In this document: one piece after another, positions 16,220-24,101 of the stretch
Position numbering within the stretch: position 1 is the first letter of the stretch
How the letters are laid out: each line of letters opens with the position of its first letter
Source of the DNA: Pseudomonas chlororaphis
GTDB taxonomy: Bacteria; Pseudomonadota; Gammaproteobacteria; Pseudomonadales; Pseudomonadaceae
Direction of reading: 5' to 3'
Assembly (NCBI RefSeq): GCF_000783395.1
Contig: NZ_JSFK01000021.1
Span: forward strand, 62,001 to 126,000
DNA length: 64,000 nt
The notes under the pieces: model-generated
Databases searched by the model: none
What the model was told of the DNA's origin: nothing
Seen by the model: only the letters and a program-made list of their open reading frames with translations
Translations under genes and position numbers: made by a program

Positions 16220-17254
16220 TCAGTCCTGGGCGACCTTCACCACCAGTTTGCCGAAGTTGCGCCCCTCCAGCAGACCGATAAACGCCTCGGGCGCCTGCTC
16301 CAGGCCTTCCACCACGTCTTCGCGGAATTTCACCTTGCCCTCGCGCACCCACGGCACCATGTGGCTGATGAATTCCGGCTGACGGTCGCCGTAATCGTCG
16401 AACACGATGAAACCCTGAATCCGCACACGTTTGGTCAGCAGCGTGCGTTGCAGCATCGGCAGACGATCCGGGCCTTTCGGCGCTTCAGAAGCGTTGTAAC
16501 CGGCGATCAGGCCACACAACGGGATGCGCGCCTTGGGGTTGAGCAACGGCACCACCGCATCGAACACATGACCACCGACGTTCTCGTAATAGATGTCGAT
16601 ACCATCGGGACAGGCCTTGGCCAGCTGTTCAGCAAAATCGGGCGCCTTGTGATCGATGCAGGCATCAAAACCCAGTTCTTCGACCACGTATTTGCACTTT
16701 TCTGCCCCGCCGGCCACGCCGACCGTGCGCAGGCCTTTGATCTTCGCCACTTGGCCGACCACCGAGCCCACAGCGCCGGAAGCTGCTGCGACAACGAGAG
16801 TTTCGCCTTCTTTAGGCTGACCGATGTCCATCAAACCCATGTACGCGGTCATACCCGGCATGCCCAACACACCCAAGGCCATCGACGGACTCGGCAACCC
16901 GGCCGGGATCGGAATGATATTGCGGCCGTCGCTGATGCTGTGGCTCTGCCAACCGGTGGCGCCGACCACCAGATCACCTTTATGGAATTTTGGATGACGC
17001 GAATCTTCGACACGGCTGACAGCGCCGCCGGTCATCACTTCGCCGATTTGCACCGGGGCGGCGTAGGACGGCGCGTCACTCATGCGTCCGCGCATGTAGG
17101 GATCGAGGGACAGGTACAGGGTTTTCAGCAGTACCTCGCCATCCGCAAGATCCGGTAGCGCTTCGCGTTCGAGGCGGAAGTTTTCCGGGGTCGGCGCACC
17201 GACCGGGCGCGAGGCGAGGACGAAACGTTGGTTGAGCGTAAGAGGGTCGGACAT
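16220..17254 (-). CDS. NADP-dependent medium-chain reductase (CurA/leukotriene B4 dehydrogenase-like)
   Basis: This 344-residue protein belongs to the zinc-independent medium-chain dehydrogenase/reductase family that reduces alpha,beta-unsaturated carbonyl compounds with NADPH. Evidence includes the N-terminal GroES-like part with LSLDPYMRGRMSD, the nucleotide-binding motif VVAAASGAVGSVVGQVAKIKG near residues 153-173, and DIYYENVGGHVFDAV. No catalytic zinc ligand set is visible. It is similar to CurA/YncB-type curcumin reductases, but the physiological substrate is not known. It sits between recR and ybaB. Confidence 0.9.
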   Translation of the reverse strand: MSDPLTLNQRFVLASRPVGAPTPENFRLEREALPDLADGEVLLKTLYLSLDPYMRGRMSDAPSYAAPVQIGEVMTGGAVSRVEDSRHPKFHKGDLVVGATGWQSHSISDGRNIIPIPAGLPSPSMALGVLGMPGMTAYMGLMDIGQPKEGETLVVAAASGAVGSVVGQVAKIKGLRTVGVAGGAEKCKYVVEELGFDACIDHKAPDFAEQLAKACPDGIDIYYENVGGHVFDAVVPLLNPKARIPLCGLIAGYNASEAPKGPDRLPMLQRTLLTKRVRIQGFIVFDDYGDRQPEFISHMVPWVREGKVKFREDVVEGLEQAPEAFIGLLEGRNFGKLVVKVAQD

Positions 17255-17346
17255 GTCAGCGTCTCCTGTGAATAGTGAATTCAGCGGGTATAGGGAGCAG
17301 ACCGTTGAGGCTTTTGCGCGTTCGATGTTTATTCAGGTGCCCGGGC

Positions 17347-17462
17347 TGATCGGTCCCATGCTCCGCGTGGGAATGCCGCAACGGACGCTCCGCGTTCGGC
17401 TCGGTACTTGGGACGCGGAGCGTCCCGGGCTGCATTCCCACGCAGAGCGTGGGAATGATCGG
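17347..17462. repeat. Multi-hairpin repeat, CCCACGCTCTGCGTGGG family
   Basis: This element of about 115 bases is made of several short palindromes (CATGCTCCGCGTGGGAATG, GACGCGGAGCGTCC, CCCACGCAGAGCGTGGG). Its outer arms are inverted copies. A second copy of the same architecture lies at 23994-24097. It fills most of the gap upstream of ybaB. Confidence 0.85.
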
Positions 17463-17536
17463 CCAAGAGCCAGAAACAAAAATGCCAAGCGCAATGCCTG
17501 GCATTTTGTGTAGCTCATCTGCCGCCGAATGGCGAA

Positions 17537-17875
17537 TCAGAATGGCAGCTTCATACCGGCTGGCAGGTTCATGCCGGCGGTCATGTTGCCCATTTTATCC
17601 TGACTGTTTTTTTCGATCTGACGCACGGCGTCATTGACGGCAGCAGCGACGATGTCTTCCAGCGTCTCTTTGTCAGCGTCGTCCAGGCCCGGAATCAGGC
17701 TAGGGTCGATCATTACCTTTTTCACATCATGACGCCCGGTCATGACGACGCTGACCAATTTGCCACCGGCCACACCAGTGACTTCGGCGTTGGCCAGTTC
17801 TTCCTGCATCTTGGCCATTTTTTCCTGCATCTGCTGCGCCTGCTTCATCAGGCCGGCCATGCCACCTTTCATCAT
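17537..17875 (-). CDS. ybaB: YbaB/EbfC family nucleoid-associated protein
   Basis: This 112-residue DNA-binding protein forms a small homodimer and lies downstream of dnaX, the usual arrangement. MMKGGMAGLMKQAQQMQEKMAKMQEELANAEVTG is the characteristic helical N-terminus, and the middle strand region has VSVVMTGRHDVKKVMIDPSL. ATG 17875 is preceded by GAGGTG at good spacing, so an upstream GTG at 17884 is rejected. A GC-rich hairpin separates it from dnaX. Confidence 0.95.
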   Translation of the reverse strand: MMKGGMAGLMKQAQQMQEKMAKMQEELANAEVTGVAGGKLVSVVMTGRHDVKKVMIDPSLIPGLDDADKETLEDIVAAAVNDAVRQIEKNSQDKMGNMTAGMNLPAGMKLPF

Positions 17876-17910
17876 GGGAATCACCTCAAAAGTACTTGGA
17901 TCAAAACAGC

Positions 17911-17931
17911 GCCCGGCCAGCGAGGCCGGGC
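17911..17931 (-). terminator. Hairpin with short T-run between dnaX and ybaB
   Basis: GCCCGGCC and GGCCGGGC form an 8-bp perfect stem with a 5-base loop, followed on the minus strand by GCTGTTTT. It lies between the dnaX stop and the ybaB start. It may attenuate read-through from dnaX, so the two genes need not be expressed equally. Confidence 0.6.
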
Positions 17932-17942
17932 ACCTTCAGTTA

Positions 17943-20045
17943 TTAGCCTTGGGCGACCAAGGCATCGACAGGTTCAATAGTATCGTGTCGCACCACCGCG
18001 CCGAACTGCTGAACCATCTGCTGGATGAACGGATCACCGTGGATCGACTCCTCCGCCTCGCGCTGACGGTTGGCCCGGCGGCGGGACGCGGCCTGGGCCG
18101 GGGTTTCCTGCTCGGGCTTGATCAGCTCGATGGTCAGGGTCAGCGTGCGACCGTGGAACTGGTTCAACGCATCGTTCAGACGCCGCTGCTGCGTGGCGTT
18201 GAACAGTGCGCTGTGCGCCGGGTCCAGGTGCATCAGCCAATGGTCGCCATCGACGGCGATCAACGTGCAGTTGGCGGCGATGCTGCCGGTCATGCCGGAG
18301 ATCGGCAGTTTCGGGAACAACTCCAGCCATTGCAACGCCAGACCTGTGGCCGGTGCCGCAGCCGGTTCTGGCTCGGGTTCCGGGGCAGGCTCGGCGGCGT
18401 GTTCACTCGCCAGTTCGTCGAGATAGCTGTACGCCGAGTCCATGTCCGGCTCGATGTAATCCTCATCCAGCGGCGGCTCGTCGTCCAGGTCCATGCCCGG
18501 GGTGGCGGCATCGACGTCGGCGACCGACGGCTCGGGAATCGGCGCGGCGGCCCACTCAGGGGCCTCCGGAACGACGCTGTCCGGGGTCGGCAGTGGCATC
18601 GGCGGCAACTCGGGTTGCTCGGCGGTGGTTTCCAGTACCGGTTCGACGGCAGGTTGCTGTGCAGGTTCGGGGTCGGCCTCGGGTTCCACCGGGTCATTCC
18701 ACGGCAGGTCGACGACTTCTTCAGCGACGAGAGGCGCTGGCTCAGGTTCTGGCGCGGCAACAGGAGCAACCGGCGCCGGCTCGGGAGCAGGTGCAGGTGC
18801 AGGTGCAGCCACTGGCGCAGGCGCTGCAGCAGGCGTCGGCGCAACAGCCGTAGCGACTACCGGCGCAGGTTTAGGCGCGGCAGCCACTGAGTTTGCGGAA
18901 TCAACTGTGGCCTGGCTGATCCCCACTGGCTTTAGCGGTTGCCTCGGTGCGTCTGCCGTATCTGCCGGCCGGAAGGCCAGCATCCGCAGCAGGACCATTT
19001 CGAAACCACCGCGCGGATCCGGCGCCAGCGGCAAATCGCGGCGGCCGATCAGGCCCATCTGGTAATAGAACTGCACGTCTTCGGCCGGCAAGGCCTGCGC
19101 CAGTGCCAACACGCGATCGCGGTCGCCATGCCCGTTGTCGACACCTTCCGGTAACGCCTGAGCGATGGCCACGCGGTGCAGCACGTTGAGAATTTCCGAG
19201 AGCACGCCGTTCCAGTCGGGGCCTTGTTCGGCCAGGTGACGCACCGCTTCGAGCAACGCCTTGGCATCGCCCTCGATCAACGAATGCAGAACGTCATAGA
19301 CCTGACCGTGATCCAGCGTGCCGAGCATCGCCCGCACGTCGGTAGCAAGAACCTTGCCTTCACCAAAAGCGATGGCCTGATCGGTCAGGCTCATGGCGTC
19401 CCGCATCGAACCGTCAGCGGCGCGACCGAGCAGCCACAATGCATCGTCTTCGAACGGCACGTTTTCGGCAGTGAGAACGTGGGTCAAATGCTCGACCACA
19501 CGCTCTGGCGTCATGTTCTTCAGCGAGAACTGCAGGCAGCGCGACAAAATCGTTGCCGGAAGTTTCTGCGGGTCAGTGGTCGCGAGGATGAACTTGACGT
19601 ACGGCGGCGGCTCTTCGAGGGTTTTCAGCAGCGCATTAAAGGAATGGCTGGAAAGCATGTGCACTTCGTCGATCAGGTAGACCTTGAAGCGCCCACGGCT
19701 CGGCGCGTACTGCACGTTGTCGAGCAGTTCACGGGTGTCTTCGACCTTGGTGCGGCTCGCGGCGTCGATCTCGATCAGGTCGACGAAACGGCCTTCGTCG
19801 ATCTCACGGCATACCGAGCACTCGCCGCAGGGGCTGGAAGTGATACCTGTCTCACAGTTCAGGCATTTGGCAATGATCCGCGCAATCGTGGTTTTACCCA
19901 CCCCACGCGTACCGGTGAACAGGTACGCGTGGTGCAGCCGCTGGCTGTCCAAGGCATTGATCAGAGCCTTGAGCACATGGGTCTGGCCGACCATTTCGCG
20001 GAACGAGCGCGGACGCCATTTACGTGCAAGAACCTGATAACTCAT
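17943..20045 (-). CDS. dnaX: DNA polymerase III subunits gamma and tau
   Basis: DnaX is the clamp-loader ATPase; full-length tau also couples the polymerase cores and the helicase. The 700-residue protein starts MSYQVLARKWRPRSF. It has the Walker A GTRGVGKT at 45-52, zinc cysteines C64, C73, C76 and C79, and YLIDEVHML as Walker B. A long low-complexity Ala/Pro/Glu linker covers roughly residues 395-600, followed by the C-terminal tau domain. ATG 20045 is preferred over an upstream codon at 20060. Whether a shorter gamma product is made cannot be judged from sequence alone. Confidence 0.96.
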   Translation of the reverse strand: MSYQVLARKWRPRSFREMVGQTHVLKALINALDSQRLHHAYLFTGTRGVGKTTIARIIAKCLNCETGITSSPCGECSVCREIDEGRFVDLIEIDAASRTKVEDTRELLDNVQYAPSRGRFKVYLIDEVHMLSSHSFNALLKTLEEPPPYVKFILATTDPQKLPATILSRCLQFSLKNMTPERVVEHLTHVLTAENVPFEDDALWLLGRAADGSMRDAMSLTDQAIAFGEGKVLATDVRAMLGTLDHGQVYDVLHSLIEGDAKALLEAVRHLAEQGPDWNGVLSEILNVLHRVAIAQALPEGVDNGHGDRDRVLALAQALPAEDVQFYYQMGLIGRRDLPLAPDPRGGFEMVLLRMLAFRPADTADAPRQPLKPVGISQATVDSANSVAAAPKPAPVVATAVAPTPAAAPAPVAAPAPAPAPEPAPVAPVAAPEPEPAPLVAEEVVDLPWNDPVEPEADPEPAQQPAVEPVLETTAEQPELPPMPLPTPDSVVPEAPEWAAAPIPEPSVADVDAATPGMDLDDEPPLDEDYIEPDMDSAYSYLDELASEHAAEPAPEPEPEPAAAPATGLALQWLELFPKLPISGMTGSIAANCTLIAVDGDHWLMHLDPAHSALFNATQQRRLNDALNQFHGRTLTLTIELIKPEQETPAQAASRRRANRQREAEESIHGDPFIQQMVQQFGAVVRHDTIEPVDALVAQG

Positions 20046-20190
20046 CGAAAACCGTCGCAACGAAGGAAGCTGAAGCGGCTAATGCTAGCGGAGCAAGGGC
20101 AAAATTGCATCCGGTGTCCTCGTCTAATATGGCTAAGCTGCATCAGCAGAGGCTTTTATCGGCTCGGGATCGGGAATTACCGGAGCGTTT

Positions 20191-20940
20191 ATGCGGTGGG
20201 CCGTGGGGGCGTTGCTGGGAATCAGCCTGAACGTGACGGCAGCGGAAATCCCGTTGCGCTTCGCCATGCCTGACAGCTGGGCGATGCCGATGGTGCAATT
20301 CGAGCGCGGCCGCCCGACCCAAGGCATTCTCTACGACCTGATGCTCAGCCTGGCCACCCAGGTCGGCGTACCGGCCGAGTTTCACGTCCTGCCCCGCGCC
20401 CGCGTGCAGACATCTATGGAGCACGGCGAGATCGATGTGCGCTGCTATGCCGCACAGTCGTGGCTGCCGAATCAGTCGGGGGATTACATCTGGAGCATCC
20501 CGCTGCTGTTTCAGCGTGATCTGCTGATCAGTCGCAAGGATCAGCCGACCAGCGCAGACCCCACGCACCTGCCCCGCCAATCCATCGGCACCGTTCTGGG
20601 CTACACCTACCCTACCCTGCAACCGCTGTTTGATGCTGATCTGCTGCAACGTGAAGATGCGCGCAATCAGGAGCAGGTGCTGGAGAAACTGCTGGCCGGA
20701 CGTTATCGCTATGCGGTGAGTAATCAGTGGACGCTGGACTGGTTTAACCAGCGCCTGCTCCCTGAGCAACAGTTGCAAGGGGTGGCGGTTTTGCAGGAGC
20801 AGAAAGTGGGTTGCTATGTGAGGAATGATCCGAAGGTGCCGGTGCAACGGATATTGCGCACGTTGCTGCGGATGAAAATGTCGGGGGAGATTGATGAGAT
20901 TATCCGGCTCTACACCGGCCACTCCGACAACACCCCATAA
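20191..20940 (+). CDS. Periplasmic solute-binding protein (family 3-like)
   Basis: This 249-residue protein has a short signal peptide (MRWAVGALLGISLNVTAAE, cleavage near TAA-E) and the two-lobe architecture of amino-acid-type binding proteins (IPLRFAMPDSWAMPMVQFERG, GILYDLMLSLATQVGVPAEF, IDVRCYAAQSW). No permease or ATPase genes are adjacent, so it may be an orphan binding or sensor-like protein. The ligand is unknown. It is divergent from dnaX and is followed by a REP doublet. Confidence 0.82.
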   Translation: MRWAVGALLGISLNVTAAEIPLRFAMPDSWAMPMVQFERGRPTQGILYDLMLSLATQVGVPAEFHVLPRARVQTSMEHGEIDVRCYAAQSWLPNQSGDYIWSIPLLFQRDLLISRKDQPTSADPTHLPRQSIGTVLGYTYPTLQPLFDADLLQREDARNQEQVLEKLLAGRYRYAVSNQWTLDWFNQRLLPEQQLQGVAVLQEQKVGCYVRNDPKVPVQRILRTLLRMKMSGEIDEIIRLYTGHSDNTP

Positions 20941-20943
20941 CCT

Positions 20944-21033
20944 TGTGGGAGCTGGCTTGCCAGCGATTGCAGATTTTCAGTCAAATAGATGAACCTAACA
21001 CACCGCTATCGCTGGCAAGCCAGCTCCCACAGG
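20944..21033. repeat. REP doublet (REPIN), GCTGGCTTGCCAGC type
   Basis: TGTGGGAGCTGGCTTGCCAG and its inverted copy are separated by about 40 bases. It starts 3 bases after the solute-binding protein stop. A short ORF across it (20943-21143) is only repeat sequence and is not called. Confidence 0.92.
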
Positions 21034-21146
21034 GTCATCTTCAACAGGGGGAATATGTGTCGATTTGGCAAATCGCAGACACAAAAAAACCGCAGTGGGC
21101 GAAACCCATGCAGTTCTGGTTGAAGCGTTCGATTGTTCGTTAAGGT

Positions 21147-21256
21147 GGTAACCCCACCAGCCACACCCCGGCACACAATGTTCCCGCTGTGGCTGCTGCC
21201 TTCCGGCTCTGACCAGGTTCACGGGTAATCGTTGCGGGGGGACCGATGGGGTCACC
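21147..21256 (-). ncRNA. ffs: Bacterial small SRP RNA (4.5S)
   Basis: On the minus strand the conserved apical domain reads CCTGGTCAGAGCCGGAAGGC followed by AGCAGCCACAG, which matches the Ffh-binding region of 4.5S RNA with its GGAA tetraloop and internal loops. The ends pair as GGTGACCCC with GGGGTTACC (nine pairs including one G-U), giving a single hairpin of about 110 nt. CCCGCAACG and GTGTGCCGGGGTGTGGCTGG also match the usual 4.5S segments. The RNA joins Ffh to target membrane proteins to SecYEG. The exact ends are estimated from the pairing. Confidence 0.93.
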
Positions 21257-21697
21257 ATAACGACGCTTGCCTGTCGGCGAGCCGCGCCATTGTACCTATC
21301 TGAGACGAAGTTACAACCGTTGGTTGCAGAATAAAAATATGAATCGCTTCAAGGACATGCAAACGCTCTTGGATGCAGGAAATCGCCCCTGAACCGCAAG
21401 GCTGGTCATGCTCAGTTTGACCGAAAACCGGTTTGACTCAACAGCCCCCAACAAAAGCCGGCATCTGACGTAGGTAATGTGCTTGCTTGCCACCCGCCGG
21501 GTGTGAGGCTGAAACCTCTTGCGCAGAAAAAATCCAAATTCGGGGACTACTGTCAAGCATTAGATCAAATCCTTTTATACCGCTTGTCGGGACTGTCAGA
21601 AATGACAGTAGACGCGAAATTTGATGGGATTAGTCTGTAATCGCAGATCAACTGCGCGTTTCCCCCCAACCAACTATCTTTACTCAGGAAGACTAAA
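21257..21697. other. 441-bp intergenic region between ffs and an orphan gene
   Basis: No convincing gene is present. A minus-strand open frame at 21311-21556 (81 codons, Arg/Phe/Ser-rich) has no recognisable family and may be decayed coding sequence. The right end becomes AT-rich and holds a perfect inverted repeat at 21592-21609 and a candidate promoter for the orphan gene. The left end should hold the ffs promoter, reading leftward. Confidence 0.5.
21592..21609 (+). promoter_or_regulatory. Perfect inverted repeat, operator candidate
   Basis: ACTGTCA-GAAA-TGACAGT is a perfect palindrome with 7-base arms and a 4-base spacer. It lies 89 bases before the ATG of the orphan gene. A related half, ACTGTCA, occurs at 21548-21554. 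The arm length and spacing suit a dimeric repressor. Confidence 0.5.
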
Positions 21698-22531
21698 ATG
21701 AAAAATGAATCAGTAACCGTGTCAAACAAAATAACTTTTGCATTATTAGCTAGCGAGCCTCTTTCATTATCACCAAGTCTATATCAACGAACCAGCATCT
21801 ACGATCCCACCTGGAGAATAATTAACGAGTTAAACGGTGATGGCCGCTCTACTTCAACGACGACCGACCTTAAGCTAAACAAATATAAACTCGAAGCCCC
21901 TTACATTCCAGAAACGACTACGTTAAAGATGAGCAATAAGAAAACAAATGCTACGTTCAATCTAGAAAAAAAAGGCAGTAAAGTCACATATTCTTCAACT
22001 GGAGGATCGGTCCAAGTCAGTCGGGGCTGGGGCATTATTACAAGTGTCGTGCTCACCGTGGGTGCCACTAGCCATCTACACGCTGAAGCCCCATCAGTAA
22101 TCGATGGCGAGAATGGCATCAAATACCTGGTCGCCGGAAGCGACGCGCGGTCTTATTCTGGCGAAGATTCCATCGAAATTTCCGATGACACTTATTTTAC
22201 CTTCGTAACCAATACCAATATGTATTTTTCAGTTGAGAACAATTCGGCTGCTGCTATTTATATGATGATTAGTAATAAGTTGGAAAAAGTAGAGAATCGC
22301 ATGCTGCTGGGTTTCGCATCTCAGGGTGGACGCTACGCGCTCACCGGCGACGAAGAAAACCTGTACCCTGAGGGAATCTCAACGCTAGTTATAGACGATG
22401 GATTTTCGGAAAGCAGGGCAAAAATCGAATTCAACCACAACACCTTTAATAAAACGGTGAAAATATCAATTAAATCGCATTCAGCAGATGTGTGCGAACT
22501 CAGAGACTCAGAAATTGTATTTGCTTTATAA
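21698..22531 (+). CDS. AT-rich orphan protein of unknown function
   Basis: I do not recognise this 277-residue protein. AGGAAG lies well placed before the ATG. It has no signal peptide and no clear membrane segment. From residue 70 on it alternates short polar and hydrophobic stretches in a beta-rich pattern (YFTFVTNTNMYFSVENN, TLVIDDGFSESRAKIEFNHNTFNKTVKISIKSH), with a central glycine-rich segment (GGSVQVSRGWGIITSVVLTVG). Composition differs sharply from neighbours: 21 of 60 bases are G/C at 21721-21780. It stands alone between ffs and the zinc peptidase, which suggests horizontal acquisition. Confidence 0.7.
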   Translation: MKNESVTVSNKITFALLASEPLSLSPSLYQRTSIYDPTWRIINELNGDGRSTSTTTDLKLNKYKLEAPYIPETTTLKMSNKKTNATFNLEKKGSKVTYSSTGGSVQVSRGWGIITSVVLTVGATSHLHAEAPSVIDGENGIKYLVAGSDARSYSGEDSIEISDDTYFTFVTNTNMYFSVENNSAAAIYMMISNKLEKVENRMLLGFASQGGRYALTGDEENLYPEGISTLVIDDGFSESRAKIEFNHNTFNKTVKISIKSHSADVCELRDSEIVFAL

Positions 22532-22781
22532 GCGTCTAATGGATTTGCCATAACTTTTTCTTTTCCGGAAATGGCACACTTTGCTCGACGCTAAATTAGC
22601 TATAAGAAGTAATATTTTCATCTGACATACCTGCAAACAAAGGCCTGGCATTAAGGAACACAACGCCCGGAGCACCACGCTCCCGCAGTGGTTAATCCCT
22701 TCAGGCCCCATCAGATTACTGGCAGTTGCTACGGCGAGACTGATAGATTTTCTATACGCAGAAGACTGTTATCTTTTGACC

Positions 22782-23945
22782 TTATAGCGCCAACACCTCA
22801 TCCGCCCTGCCACCCGCCTGCTGGATCACCAGATGAATGAAGTGCAGCTTGGCAATCGCCGCCGCCGGCAGCACGAAAGGGTAAAAATCCGGCTGACCCA
22901 TGCTGCGTGACAACTCGTTGAGCATCCCAGCCAGTTCGATCCACGCGTTGACGAACGATAGAAACGCCTCGCCACCGGGGTGCTCCGGGTCGTACAAGGT
23001 GCTGGTCGGAAACGGTTGGTAGTCGAAATCCATTTCCCGCGCGCTCATGCCGAAGCCCAGCGCGGTGTCCACGGCGTCCATCATATGCAGGTAGTGCGCC
23101 CAGGTTTCCGCCCAGTCTTCCCACGGGTGCATGGTTGCGTAGGCGCTGACGTATTGCTGCGGCCAGTCAAGCGGCGCGCCTTGCTGGTAGTGGCGATCCA
23201 GCGCTTCGGCGTAACTGGCGCGTTCGTCGCCGAACAGACTGCGGAATGAGCCGAGCCATGGGCCATTGGCGATCAGTCGATCCCAGTAGTAGTGGCCGAC
23301 CTCATGGCGAAAATGCCCAAGAAGCGTGCGATAGGGCTCATGCATCGCCGCCCTCACCTGCTCGCGGTGGGCGTCGTCGGCTTCTTTGATGTCGAGGGTG
23401 ATCAGGCCGTTGGCGTGGCCGGTCATCGGCGCGTTGCCTTCGAGGTCGACGCCGATGAAATCGAAGGCCAGCCCGGTGTCTTCATCGACGGTTTTCGGGA
23501 TGACTTGCAGGCCGAGGGTGATCAGTTGCGCGACGAGACGGCGCTTGGCGATTTCGACTTTACGCCAGCGTTCGGGGTTGTCCGGATCGGACAGGTCGGG
23601 AATGGTGCGATTGAGGCTGCAGGCGACGCACAGGCTGTCGTGATCATTGGCCGGCAGCAGCCAGTTGCACGCGGCGGCTGTGTCGAGGTTGGCGCAGCGG
23701 CGGAACAATCCCGAGTCGGGATCGGCGTCGAGCGTCCAGGCGCCCGCGTATGGCCCCGGCTGCAGCGAGGTCAGGCGGCTTTCTTCGGGTTGATAACCGA
23801 GCAAGGCATTACACGCCAGGCACTGGCTGTTGCGAAAGAACAGCGACTGGCCGCAGCGGCACGGCCAGACTTTGCTGTTGCGTGAGGACTCGCCCATGAA
23901 CGGCGCGATGATGCGGGAACTGAGCTGCTCGAAAAAGCGGTGCAT
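22782..23945 (-). CDS. Zinc-ribbon plus zinc-metallopeptidase-like protein
   Basis: This 387-residue protein begins with a four-cysteine zinc ribbon (CRCGQSLFFRNSQCLACNALLGY) around residues 29-51. A second cysteine group follows (CANLDTAAACNW, CVACS). The C-terminal half carries RHEVGHYYWDRL, an HExxH-type zincin motif in the order H-E-V-G-H, with downstream acidic residues (WEDWAETWAHYLHMMD) likely to supply the third ligand. It matches the putative zinc-binding peptidase family found widely in proteobacteria. The substrate is unknown. No signal peptide is present, so it is probably cytoplasmic. Confidence 0.85.
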   Translation of the reverse strand: MHRFFEQLSSRIIAPFMGESSRNSKVWPCRCGQSLFFRNSQCLACNALLGYQPEESRLTSLQPGPYAGAWTLDADPDSGLFRRCANLDTAAACNWLLPANDHDSLCVACSLNRTIPDLSDPDNPERWRKVEIAKRRLVAQLITLGLQVIPKTVDEDTGLAFDFIGVDLEGNAPMTGHANGLITLDIKEADDAHREQVRAAMHEPYRTLLGHFRHEVGHYYWDRLIANGPWLGSFRSLFGDERASYAEALDRHYQQGAPLDWPQQYVSAYATMHPWEDWAETWAHYLHMMDAVDTALGFGMSAREMDFDYQPFPTSTLYDPEHPGGEAFLSFVNAWIELAGMLNELSRSMGQPDFYPFVLPAAAIAKLHFIHLVIQQAGGRADEVLAL

Positions 23946-23993
23946 GGCGATCTCTCCCTGGGGCTTGCCAAGACTAGATCATTCCCGCGCGAT

Positions 23994-24097
23994 GATCGTT
24001 CCCACGCTCTGCGTGGAAATGCATCCAGTGACGCTCTGCGTCACAGTGGACGCGGAGCGTCCGGGGCGGCATTCCCACGCGGAGCGTGGGAACGATC
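23994..24097. repeat. Multi-hairpin repeat, CCCACGCTCTGCGTGGG family
   Basis: Second copy of the element at 17347-17462: GATCGTTCCCACGCTCTGCG on the left, a central GACGCGGAGCGTCC-type palindrome, and CCCACGCGGAGCGTGGGAAC on the right. It fills the gap between ligA and the upstream end of the zinc peptidase gene. Confidence 0.85.
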
Positions 24098-24101
24098 AAT
24101 C

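Noticed and set aside
20943..21143. A 66-codon open frame after the solute-binding protein.
   Set aside because: Half of it is REP doublet sequence and it runs up to the 3' end of ffs. No ribosome-binding site was seen.
22532..22781. Search for a gene or remnant in the AT-rich gap after the orphan gene.
   Set aside because: Only a 61-codon minus-strand frame without a plausible start or family was found.
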